From Saussurea involucrata (lineage: Eukaryota > Streptophyta > Magnoliopsida > Asterales > Asteraceae): 64,000 nucleotides of DNA. Shown here one piece after another: positions 32,154 through 41,606 of the stretch. The notes under the pieces were generated by a model that did not search any database, was not told the DNA's origin, and saw nothing but the letters and a program-made list of their open reading frames with translations. The position numbers and the translations under genes were made by a program. How positions within the stretch are numbered: position 1 is the first letter of the stretch; every line of letters begins with the position of its first letter. The DNA lies in NCBI GenBank assembly GCA_033807775.1, contig CM066324.1, positions 133,291,501 to 133,355,500 of the forward strand. Reading direction: 5' to 3'.

Positions 32154-32398
32154 TTGACACTTAACATGTTGTATCTCAATTGCTCAATATAGTAAACATC
32201 CTCAAATGTCATCTTACCTTTTGATACATCACCTTTACCACTTATCTTACCTCCTGCAGGATTATTCCCAAAAGCAACATGTCCTCCATCAATTCTTTTG
32301 AAATTCTTGAGGCAGGCCATGTTACCTGTCATGTGCCTGGAGCAACCACTATCAACATGCCAGATGCTCTTCCCCTTGAGCTGTTGGTTGCCCTGCAC
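32150..32398 (-). pseudogene. pol remnant of copy D (protease only)
   Basis: 82 residues: IWHVDSGCSRHMTGN, the aspartic protease active-site region, through YNMLSVK, then a stop. Normal pol continues into GAG-pre-integrase here. Instead the accessory ORF follows at once (overlap of 4 bases), which marks the deletion point. The frame is shifted by -1 relative to gag, whose last codons end in an A-run before TAA. Confidence 0.85.
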
Positions 32399-32412
32399 AT
32401 AAGATAAATCAA

Positions 32413-34998
32413 TTAGTTTTTATTGGGAACCCAAGCCAAAGTGGTCTTGGGTCTCCCTTGCTCATCAAAGTACTTACATTCAGTTTGGATAAGTTTTTCT
32501 ACCTGAGGAACTTCAGTACTGGAGTACTTTGTCAAAATGATTGGTCTAGCAGTACAAACACTAGAAGCAGTATTATCTTTAGAAGAAGTACTAACAGTGT
32601 TAGCAGTACTAACACTGCTAGCAGCAGTATTGTTTCTAGAAGAAGTACTATCAGTGTTAATACTGCTAGCAGAAGTACTAACAGTGTTAATACTGCTAGC
32701 AGAAGTACTAACAGTGTTAATACTGCTAGCAGAAGTACTAACAGTGTTAATACTGCTAGCAGCAGTACTATCTGAGGCAGCAGTACTATCAGAGGCAGCA
32801 GTACTAACACTAGTGCGTTTAGGAACCCACATTGTGACACATTCTTTTTCAGTCTTTTTCCTCATGTGGCTTTTGGATTTAGCTTGTTTCTTAGCCACAT
32901 GGTTCCTTACAGGCTTCCTATAACCATTTGATTTTTGAAAAGTTCTTTGAAAATTTATCCTTTGGTTAATAGGATTGAAATAACAGTGTTTGGCAAGGTG
33001 ATTCAGTTTGCCACAGATAAAACAAGGTTTTGGTCTGTTGATCCTTTGCAGATCAACTCCTTGCTTTTGTGCCCACTGGTTATTCCAATTTCTTTGATTT
33101 CCCCTCTTTTTATCATGTTTTTGGGGCTTATTCTCTTGAGATTTCTTGCAAGAACAATGTTCACAAGTATTAGAGTTCACAACAGTGGTCTGTGTATAAT
33201 GAACTCCCTTTCCCTTTCCAGTCCTTTTTATCTCATTGTTCTTAACACATGGACTTACACATTCCTCATCAGATCCTTCTTTTTCAGTCTTATCCTCAAC
33301 AACTACTTCATCTAATGGATCTACTTCAGTGGCTCCTTCAGGTAAGTCCTTCCTATCCTTGGTTTCTAATAGGTCTGACTTAGGAGGGATGTAGGTGTTG
33401 TTGTAGGGTGGGGGTGTGGCATTGTACCCTAAGCCTGGTTTCAACTTACTATGGATTTGAGAGTTGATTATGTTGTCCATGACTTTAGAGGAACAATTAA
33501 ACTTTTCTACATCAAGTTTAACTTTCTCAAGCTCTCCTTTTAGTTTCTCACACTCTTCCCTGGATTCTCTAAGCTGGAACTCTAGACCATCCTTTTCCCA
33601 TTTCCAGTAGTTTGTATCATAGGAGTGTTGAAGTTCATTGGCTTGAAAAGCCCTAATCTGTTCTTCAAACTTCTCAACAATTACTACATAGTCTTTTCTG
33701 TCCTTTTCTAATCTCTTAAGGTCATCACACATTCCCTGATTGTGATCTCTATACCTTTTAACAGTGTCTATACAAGCTTGAGTACAGAGATTAGATTTTA
33801 CCTCAGTGGGAAGATCTGAAACTTCAGCCATAAGAGCTTGATTTTGGATGGCCTCTTCTGCTTGATCACTCCAATCAAATCCCATTCCTTGTTGAGAGAC
33901 AAGAGCTTGAATAGAGTTTCTGTTTTGATTGGAGCTTCCAGCCTGAGTTTGTTGATGGCTGTTGTGAGATGTTCCACCTCTGCATTCCCTGGCAAAGTGT
34001 CCCATCTTGTGACACTTGTAGCATTCAACTTTGGACTTGTCAAATCCAGCACCATCTTCTCTTCTTTGGGAAAAGTTGTTTCTCCCTGTCCTCTTTATGA
34101 ATCTCTTCACCCTCATAGACAGCATAGCCATCTGCCACTTGATATCCATCTCTTCAAGATCATCAGCATTAATCTGTTCTAAGTCATCATTAATCAATGA
34201 GGAATTAACATGACTAGAAAAGAAGGCTTCTAGTACTGAATCATTGGTCTTTTCCTGATTGACTCCTCCAGCAGCACTAACTGATTCAGGGTTAGCAGTA
34301 GAATCAGGTGATGCTGAAAGGAGTGCAGCATTATGTACATATCCAGAGGGCTTCTTTTTGGCTTCAACCTCTGCTTCAAAGACTCTAAGATCATTGTAAA
34401 GATCATCAAGCTCTTTATCTTCCAATTGGTCATTCTGTCTGAAGGACACAGTATACATTGTCCACTCTTCACCTAATGATCTTAAGAACTTTCTGTTAAC
34501 ATCATCAGCCTCCATCTTGACTCCTACTGTGGCCAATTCTCCAATCATCTTATTAAATCTATCAAAAGTTTGAGTCATAGACTCATTCTTAGTAGAAGTA
34601 AAGTTTTCATACTGCTGCTTGAGAATTGCTTTCTGATTCCTCTTGGTGCTTTTGGTGCCAGTGAATCTCTTTTCCAATGCATTCCACAGAGTCTGAGCAT
34701 CAGTGCAGTGATGAAATTGATGCTGATATTCATTGGGGATAGCCAAAAGCAGAGTGCTTAAGGCCTTCATCTCTATTTGTCTGACTTTTCTCTCTGCATC
34801 AGTCTTTGGAGGAGGTCTTTTGCCATCTGGTCCAATTCTTCCTTCAGCACATGGACCATTCTCTATGATATCCCAGATGGAATAATCAGTAAGCAGAATA
34901 TACTGCTTGATTCTAATTTTCCACATGTCAAACTCATTGGGTCTGAGCATGGGAACCTTAGAAACAAGAGTACTGTTTGATTCAATAGAATTGTCCAT
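32413..34998 (-). CDS. gag of copy D, open
   Basis: 861 residues starting MDNSIESNSTLVSKVPMLRP. An N-terminal UBN2-type domain (EYQHQFHHCTDAQTLWNALEKRF) is followed by a first zinc knuckle CYKCHKMGHFAREC around residues 324-338, a coiled-coil region about 430-540 (ECEKLKGELEKVKLDVEKF) and a second knuckle CFICGKLNHLAKHC around 660-673. A tandem repeat of the 10-residue unit SASSINTVST follows (about 32640-32760), and the end is TLAWVPNKN. No break seen. It could still make particles that other elements use, since this copy lacks pol. Its upstream LTR and primer site are present. Confidence 0.88.
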   Translation of the reverse strand: MDNSIESNSTLVSKVPMLRPNEFDMWKIRIKQYILLTDYSIWDIIENGPCAEGRIGPDGKRPPPKTDAERKVRQIEMKALSTLLLAIPNEYQHQFHHCTDAQTLWNALEKRFTGTKSTKRNQKAILKQQYENFTSTKNESMTQTFDRFNKMIGELATVGVKMEADDVNRKFLRSLGEEWTMYTVSFRQNDQLEDKELDDLYNDLRVFEAEVEAKKKPSGYVHNAALLSASPDSTANPESVSAAGGVNQEKTNDSVLEAFFSSHVNSSLINDDLEQINADDLEEMDIKWQMAMLSMRVKRFIKRTGRNNFSQRREDGAGFDKSKVECYKCHKMGHFARECRGGTSHNSHQQTQAGSSNQNRNSIQALVSQQGMGFDWSDQAEEAIQNQALMAEVSDLPTEVKSNLCTQACIDTVKRYRDHNQGMCDDLKRLEKDRKDYVVIVEKFEEQIRAFQANELQHSYDTNYWKWEKDGLEFQLRESREECEKLKGELEKVKLDVEKFNCSSKVMDNIINSQIHSKLKPGLGYNATPPPYNNTYIPPKSDLLETKDRKDLPEGATEVDPLDEVVVEDKTEKEGSDEECVSPCVKNNEIKRTGKGKGVHYTQTTVVNSNTCEHCSCKKSQENKPQKHDKKRGNQRNWNNQWAQKQGVDLQRINRPKPCFICGKLNHLAKHCYFNPINQRINFQRTFQKSNGYRKPVRNHVAKKQAKSKSHMRKKTEKECVTMWVPKRTSVSTAASDSTAASDSTAASSINTVSTSASSINTVSTSASSINTVSTSASSINTDSTSSRNNTAASSVSTANTVSTSSKDNTASSVCTARPIILTKYSSTEVPQVEKLIQTECKYFDEQGRPKTTLAWVPNKN
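32641..32760 (-). repeat. 30-bp coding tandem repeat in gag D
   Basis: About four units of a 30-bp sequence containing GTTAATACTGCTAGCAG (plus strand). Copy E has the matching array at about 38602-38721 with point differences; gag D is 18 bp longer than gag E here. Confidence 0.85.
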
Positions 34999-35026
34999 AA
35001 TAATTGTAGAATTCTAAGAAACACAA

Positions 35027-35038
35027 GCTCTGATACCA
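35027..35038 (-). other. Primer-binding site of copy D
   Basis: Minus strand TGGTATCAGAGC, two bases from the shared LTR. Confidence 0.92.
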
Positions 35039-35040
35039 CT

Positions 35041-35706
35041 TGTCAGGATCGAATCTTAACAAGACTAATAATACTTAGAACTCAGAATTAAAGAATCTGG
35101 GGAATAGAACTTTAATTCACACAATCAAAGAACAATATATCAGAAAACACACAGCTGTTTGTATTCACTAATTCAACTCACAAGCTTACAACCAAACCTC
35201 AATCTTGATGAACAGGCTCAATCAAGACGACTTCTACTTCTCTAGAAATAGGGTTCTAAACCTTGAGGTTAATTTTTTCTAAAACAAAACGTATTCTGAA
35301 ACTCTCGTATCGAATAGCTATCTATCACAATCTATTTATACAAAATAATTACAAGATAACTATCAAAACAAAATTGATCTTCAGAATATTCTTTCACGCT
35401 TATCTTCAATCATTCCATCTTTATCTCCAACATTCTCGCATTCCAAACTTATGATCACAAGCAGCATTAACATCTTTATGCACGAGCAGTATTAACTTCA
35501 TTCAGCATGAGCAGTACTAATATTCTCCAGCAGCATTAATTCATTCCAGCAGCATTAACTTGACTCAACAGTACTAACCTTGCTTCAGCAGTATTAATCT
35601 TGACAAGCAGTACTAATTTCACTCTAGCAGTATTAATTATGCCCTGGCAGTATTAAAGTTGTTCTGGCAGTACTATCCATACTTAGCAAATCTTCAGTTC
35701 CCAACA
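35041..35706 (-). repeat. Single LTR shared by copies D and E
   Basis: 666 bp. On the minus strand it starts TGTTGGGAACTGAAG and ends GATTCGATCCTGACA. U3 has 11 copies of a 10-base word GCAG(T/C)A(T/C)TAA (plus-strand form; some with one mismatch) from 35461 to 35676, spaced 19-25 bp. A TATA box TATAAATAG lies on the minus strand at 35340-35332. The purine tract AGTTAGGAGGAGAT (minus strand, 35720-35707) belongs to copy E. Confidence 0.9.
35332..35340 (-). promoter_or_regulatory. TATA box of the D/E LTR
   Basis: Minus-strand TATAAATAG, canonical for plants, about 120 bp downstream of the repeated U3 motif array. It would drive gag D. Confidence 0.6.
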
Positions 35707-35771
35707 ATCTCCTCCTAACTTGACTTTTAGAAGGAGAAGTCAAGTTCTTCAGATGATGATGCTTCCAAAAC

Positions 35772-38114
35772 TTAATCTTGAACACACAAGTCAGGATTCA
35801 ATCCCAAACTTTGATTGATGATCCTTCTTACCAGGTATCTTGCCATCTTAGAATCTTTGTCACACACCAACTTAGCTTTTAGCATTCCATCCAACCTTGT
35901 CATGATGTGCTTGTATATTTTATCCACCAAATAATACTCATGATATGCATAGTCAAGTGTTATGACATACACACCACAGTTTTCAATAAGCATCCAGTTG
36001 GTAACAGCTTGAAATTGCCTTTCTGTCAAATACTTAACTGCTTCTGTATTGAACATTAGACACAAGTATTCAAGTACCATTTTGGTGATGGACATTCCAT
36101 TCTCAGTCAACATATTTCCATACAGCTTCATTCCAACCTTGTACATCTCCTCTACGTCAGATCTAGAGCATATTCTGATAAGTCTTCCCCATGTAGAACA
36201 GACTTCAAACTTCCCATCTGCTCTTTTGATTCTAATGTACTCCTTTCTCTGCTCTATCAATGTGTCCCAGAAGATGATCTCAGGAGCCATAGAAGCTAAT
36301 GGTTTAACTTTGATTGGACTAGTATCAACCACAGTAATATACATATCACATTGAGCATTTGTTTGTGATTGTACATTGCTTGGTTGACCTGATGGAGTTG
36401 CCACTTCTTCTTCAGCAACTTTTTGATCAGCTTTCTCTTTCACAACTTCCTCCTTAGCTTCTTCTACAATGGGTTCCACCCTAGGCTTCTTTACAACTTT
36501 CTTCTTTGAAGCTATAGACTTTGTTCTTGGTCTTTTGTTTGACACCATCTTGGTTCTTTTGAGTGATTTAACAGCTTCAGGAATGGTTTCAGCTGTTTCC
36601 TTTGTTTCTGCTGCTTCAGGGATGGTTTCTGCTGCCTTATGTTTTTCAGCAACATTAACCATTTCTGCTGCTTGAATGGTTTCTGCTGCTTTTTGACTAG
36701 CAGCATTAACCATTTCTGCTGCTCTATCTGTTACTGCTTCTTTTACTATCTTTGATACTGCTGCTTCAACACTATTCTTCACAATCTCAAATACCTCTGC
36801 TTCAATCTCAGATTTAGTTACTGTAGATACAGATACTGCTTCCTTCTCACTTTCAGATACCGCTGCATCAACAAGACTCTTCATAATTTCAGCTACTGCT
36901 GCTTCAATCTCAGATACTGCATCATTAACTGTTTCTACTGCTTTTTCTGTGGTTTCTGCTACTTGAAACTCATATACTACTTCCTTCTCATTTTCTGCAG
37001 TTTCAGTTACTGCTGCTTTCTCACTTTCTGCTTCCTTTGCAACTTCTGCAACATGCTCAGCCTCCCCCTCAACCTTATGCTCATTCTCCCCCTCAACCTT
37101 TGCATCCTCCATGTTTAGTTCAGTTTCTAACTCCCCCTTTTTGGAAGCATCAATGGTTTATCTTCTCCTTTTCAGAACATACTGAGCTTTCTTCCTTCTT
37201 TGCAGCAGCTTGGTGATCATCTTCTTATTCTTCTCTATCTTGGTGTGTTGATAAAGAACCACCTTCTTAAGCTCATCAATCTCCTTCTGCTGATTCATGA
37301 CATCAATGTTGATGTTGGCAATGGTTTCCATCAATTCCTCATAAGTATATCTATCCTCACCTGGTTTAGAAGTGTTTACCTCCCTTACAGGATCATTGGA
37401 AGTTTTAGTAGGTGTCTCTTGCCTAGCAAAAGCACAACCTACTCCCATGGTTTCTTGGCGCCTGGGTCCTCTGAATGTTTTCACATTCTGAGTTGCCGTG
37501 GGGAAGGTCTTAGTGATGTTACCACTGTCCTTCTCTTTGCTAGCAGAAGTAGTGGCAGCCTTGCAGCCCACATGCTCATCCTTCTCCTTAGAGAGCACCT
37601 TCTTGGGGTTGGGAGACACCCCTGTGGTTACCCTTTTGATATTCTCTATTGGAGAATGCTCCAATAGAGGGCTTGTAGGCTTTGGGCTATTAGGAGATAC
37701 ACCAAGGGAAGGAACCTTGTGTACCTTTCTTCTTTCAAACTTCTTGGTGATTTTGGGAGTGGGTCTTAAAAGAATGGACTGTGGGATTTCTTTGGTGATG
37801 GAAGGTTCGGATTGGCCATCAGTGGGTGTGTCTAATGGGGGCCTTGACCCTGATGCCATACCTTCAGTGGTGTGGGACACAACCATCATTGTAGAGAACA
37901 ATGGAGTGTCAACTCCTTCCGAGTCCCTGGAAGTTCTTCTCATATTTGAGAAGACCTTTCCTTTAGGGGGTTTAGGTACATATACCTCATTAAATTGAGG
38001 CAAATCCGTCAATTCCTGAGTAATTACTGCTTGGACAAACATTGGGTACATATAAAAACTCTTTTTGGATTCCAGGTTTGACACAAGATCATTGAAAATC
38101 ATTTGTGAAATCAT
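35772..38114 (-). pseudogene. Accessory ORF of copy E, one nonsense codon
   Basis: Same protein as in copy D but with its natural C-terminus (INQSLGLNPDLCVQD at 35772). A TAA at 37160-37158, where D has a Ser codon, splits it into 318- and 446-residue pieces. The C-terminal 120 residues missing in D include EYLCLMFNTEAVKYLTERQF and MLKAKLVCDKDSKMARYLV. Heptad-rich Ala/Glu repeats occupy the middle. Function unknown. Confidence 0.8.
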
Positions 38115-38359
38115 TTGACACTTAACAGGTTGTATCTCAATTTCTCAACATAGTAAACATCCTCAAATGTCATCTTACCTTTTGATACATCACCTTTACC
38201 ACTTATCTTACCTCCTGCAGGATTATTCCCAAAAGCAACATGTCCTCCATCAATTCTTTTGAAATTCTTGAGGCAGGCCATGTTACCTGTCATGTGCCTG
38301 GAGCAACCACTATCAACATGCCAGATGCTCTTCCCCTTGAGCTGTTGGTTGCCCTGCAC
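38111..38359 (-). pseudogene. pol remnant of copy E (protease only)
   Basis: 82 residues, matching the D remnant with the same downstream breakpoint; differences include YVEKLRYNLLSVK at the end. Confidence 0.85.
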
Positions 38360-38373
38360 ATAAGATAAATCAA

Positions 38374-40336
38374 TTAGTTTTTATTGGGAACCCAAGCCAA
38401 AGTGGTCTTGGGTCTCCCTTGCTCATCAAAGTACTTACATTCAGTTTGGATAAGTTTTTCTACCTGAGGAACTTCAGTACTGGAGTACTTTGTCAAAATG
38501 ATTGGTCTAGCAGTACAAACACTAGAAGCAGTATTATCTTTAGAAGAAGTACTAACAGGGTTAGCAGTACTAACACTGCTAGCAGCAGTATTGTTTCTAG
38601 AAGAAGTACTATCAGTGTTAATACTGCTAGCAGAAGTACTAACATTGTTAATACTGCTAGCAGAAGTACTAACAATGTTAATACTGCTAGCAGAAGTACT
38701 AACGGTGTTAATACTGCTAGCAGCAGTACTATCTGAGGCAGCAGTACTAACACTAGTGCGTTTAGGAACCCACATTGTGACACATTCTTTTTCAGTCTTT
38801 TTCCTCATGTGGCTTTTGGATTTAGCTTGTTTCTTAGCCACATGGTTCCTTACAGGCTTCCTATAACCATTTGATTTTTGAAAAGTTCTTTGAAAATTTA
38901 TCCTTTGGTTAATAGGATTGAAATAACAGTGTTTGGCAAGGTGATTCAGTTTGCCACAGATAAAACAAGGTTTTGGTTTGTTAATCCTTTGCAGATCAAC
39001 TCCTTGCTTTTGTGCCCACTGGTTATTCCAATTTCTTTGATTTCCCCTCTTTTTATCATGTTTTTGGGGCTTATTCTCTTGAGATTTCTTGCAAGAACAA
39101 TGTTCACAAGTATTAGAGTTCACAACAGTGGTCTGTGTATAATGAACTCCCTTTCCCTTTCCAGTCCTTTTCATCTCATTGTTCTTAACACATGGACTTA
39201 CACATTCCTCATCAGATCCTTCTTTTTCAGTCTTATCCTCAACAACTACTTCATCTAATGGATCTACTTCAGTGGCTCCTTCAGGTAAGTCCTTCCTATC
39301 CTTGGTTTCTAATAGGTCTGACTTAGGAGGGATGTAGGTGTTGTTGTAGGGTGGGGGTGTGGCATTGTACCCTAGGCCTGGTTTCAACTTACTATGGATT
39401 TGAGAGTTGATTATATTGTCCATGACTTTAGAGGCATAATTAAACTTTTCTACATCAAGTTTAACTTTCTCAAGCTCTCCTTTTAGTTTCTCACACTCTT
39501 CCCTGGATTCTCTAAGCTGGAACTCTAGACCATCCTTTTCCCATTTCCAGTAGTTTGTATCATAGGAGTGTTGAAGTTCATTGGCTTGAAAAGCCCTAAT
39601 CTGTTCTTCAAACTTCTCAACAATTACTACATAGTCTTTTCTGTCCTTTTCTAATCTCTTAAGGTCATCACACATTCCCTGATTGTGATCTCTATACCTT
39701 TTAACAGTGTCTATACAAGCTTGAGTACAGAGATTAGATTTTACCTCAGTGGGAAGATCTGAAACTTCAGCCATAAGAGCTTGATTTTGGATGGCCTCTT
39801 CTGCTTGATCACTCCAATCAAATCCCATTCCTTGTTGAGAGACAAGAGCTTGAATAGAGTTTCTGTTTTGATTGGAGCTTCCAGCCTGAGTTTGTTGATG
39901 GCTGTTGTGAGATGTTCCACCTCTGCATTCCCTGGCAAAGTGTCCCATATTGTGACACTTGTAGCATTCAACTTTGGACTTGTCAAATCCAGCACCATCT
40001 TCTCTTCTTTGGGAAAAGTTGTTTCTCCCTGTCCTCTTTATGAATCTCTTCACCCTCATAGACAGCATAGCCATCTGCCACTTGATATCCATCTCTTCAA
40101 GATCATCAACATTAATCTGTTCTAAGTCATCATTAATCAATGAGGAATTAACATGACTAGAAAAGAAGGCTTCTAGTACTGAATCATTGGTCTTTTCCTG
40201 ATTGACTCCTCCAGCAGCACTAACTGATTCAAGGTTAGCAGTAGAATCAGGTGATGCTGAAAGGAGTGCAGCATTATGTACATATCCAGAGGGCTTCTTT
40301 TTGGCTTCAACCTCTGCTTCAAAGACTCTAAGATCA
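38374..40336 (-). pseudogene. gag of copy E, N-terminus replaced by antisense LTR of F
   Basis: Matches gag D from DLRVFEAEVEAKKKPSG to the end WVPNKN, with both zinc knuckles (first one CYKCHNMGHFAREC). The N-terminal 200 or so residues are gone at 40336. By chance the antisense LTR of element F keeps the frame open and supplies an ATG at 40515, giving a 713-codon chimeric frame. Confidence 0.85.
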
Positions 40337-41345
40337 TGGTCGATTGCGACTTGGCTTTGGAATCGCAATGGTCGGTTGCGACTTGGTTTGGAATCGCAGT
40401 AGTTCATTGCGATTTGGGTTTGGAATCGCAGTAGTGGATTGCGACTTGGGATTGGAATCGCAATAGTGGGTTGCGATTTAGGGTGAAGTCGCAGTAGATG
40501 GTTGCGATTTGGCACTGTGCATTGCGATTCTAATTTACTTTTAGAAGGTTGCGACTTCAGTCGAGGATTTTATAAGCTTAGTTTTAAAAAGAGATATTTG
40601 GTATTTTGTGTGATTTCAGATTTTGTGAAGGCTGGTCATACGTGATAATTATCTTGGAAAAGCTTTTGTGATAAACATATCAGGTGAGTTTTACTTTAAA
40701 AGTATTTTACTGGAATACATTACGTGAATAACAAATATTTGATATGTGGTATGAATATGTCATACGTGGGTGATTATAATATATTGAGATATTATAATTA
40801 CGTGAGTATTATATGGGAATATAATACGTGGCCGGGCTTTGGACCGGTGTGTTAAATTGGCTCGCAACCAATTGATATTGGCCATTGGTGGAGGGATAAG
40901 GTGGGATGAGATAGGTATGATGCATAAATCGTAGTTGGTATTAATTTACGTGTAATATATGTGCTTTTGTACAAAGAGGATTTTGTATAAATGAATTTGT
41001 AATGATTTTTAAATATCAGGGATTTTCTCACTAGACCTTTAGGTCTAACCCTCATTTTCTGTTTTAAAATATGTATTCCAGGCGGTGGATCCAGTAAGAC
41101 CAAGTGATTAGAACACTTGTTGGATAGCTTTTGAGGAGATGATCGTTAAGAAAAATGTGGATGCTTTTGTACTTATAAACTTGTTGTTAGTTATGATGTT
41201 ATCTAAATAGAATCAAGTGTGTACTGTATTTCTTAAAGTTGTTTTGTCAGACTTTGGGGACCAAATGTGAATTATGAAGTACTTTTGTTGCAAGCATGTA
41301 ATGAAATATATGATTATATGTATGTTTGGATTTTGGGTTGTTACA
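40337..41345 (+). repeat. Truncated 5' LTR of F
   Basis: Corresponds to 46818-47826 of the 3' LTR. About 600 bp of U3 is lost at the junction with copy E. It contains the array of TTGCGA/TCGCAA units (40340-40560). Confidence 0.9.
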
Positions 41346-41347
41346 GA

Positions 41348-41360
41348 TGGTATCAGAGCC
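41348..41360 (+). other. Primer-binding site of F
   Basis: TGGTATCAGAGCC, complementary to initiator-Met tRNA, two bases after the LTR. Confidence 0.92.
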
Positions 41361-41606
41361 CTAGTTTAAGGGATTTAGGTATTAGTACCAGTACCTAGAC
41401 TTAAACTGCATGTGAAGTAGGATGTCCCTATTATTTTAGAACCTGGGGATGCTAAGTATAAGAGGTAGAAGGAACATCATGTAAGGTAATTTCAAATTAC
41501 ACCAGGCCAGTGTAATTATGATCTTACAGGTACATGTTTGAACTGGAATACCTTGTTATATGGGGTACGTGCTTATGTGAATATTAACTTTGTTTGAATC
41601 CACAAA

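Larger units (their letters stand above)
30121..40336 (-). mobile_element. Tandem pair D and E of a pol-deleted Sirevirus-like element sharing one LTR
   Basis: Minus-strand order: E gag (5'-cut at 40336), E protease remnant, E accessory ORF, one LTR (35706-35041), primer site, D gag, D protease remnant, D accessory ORF (cut at 30121). The two internal regions match over nearly their full length with an offset of 5,943-5,976 bp, the variation coming from short repeat-length differences. Both lack integrase, reverse transcriptase and RNase H at the same breakpoint, so the deletion came before the duplication. A single LTR serving as 3' LTR of E and 5' LTR of D is the mark of unequal recombination between LTRs. 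Outer LTRs are missing on both sides. Confidence 0.88.

Noticed and set aside
32458..32923. Plus-strand Leu/Val-rich ORF that looks like a membrane protein
   Set aside because: Antisense reading of the gag 30-bp repeat; the hydrophobic pattern comes from the repeat.
35461..35676. CRISPR-like regular repeat array
   Set aside because: Plant DNA, 10-bp degenerate units with 9-15-bp gaps inside an LTR, no cas genes.
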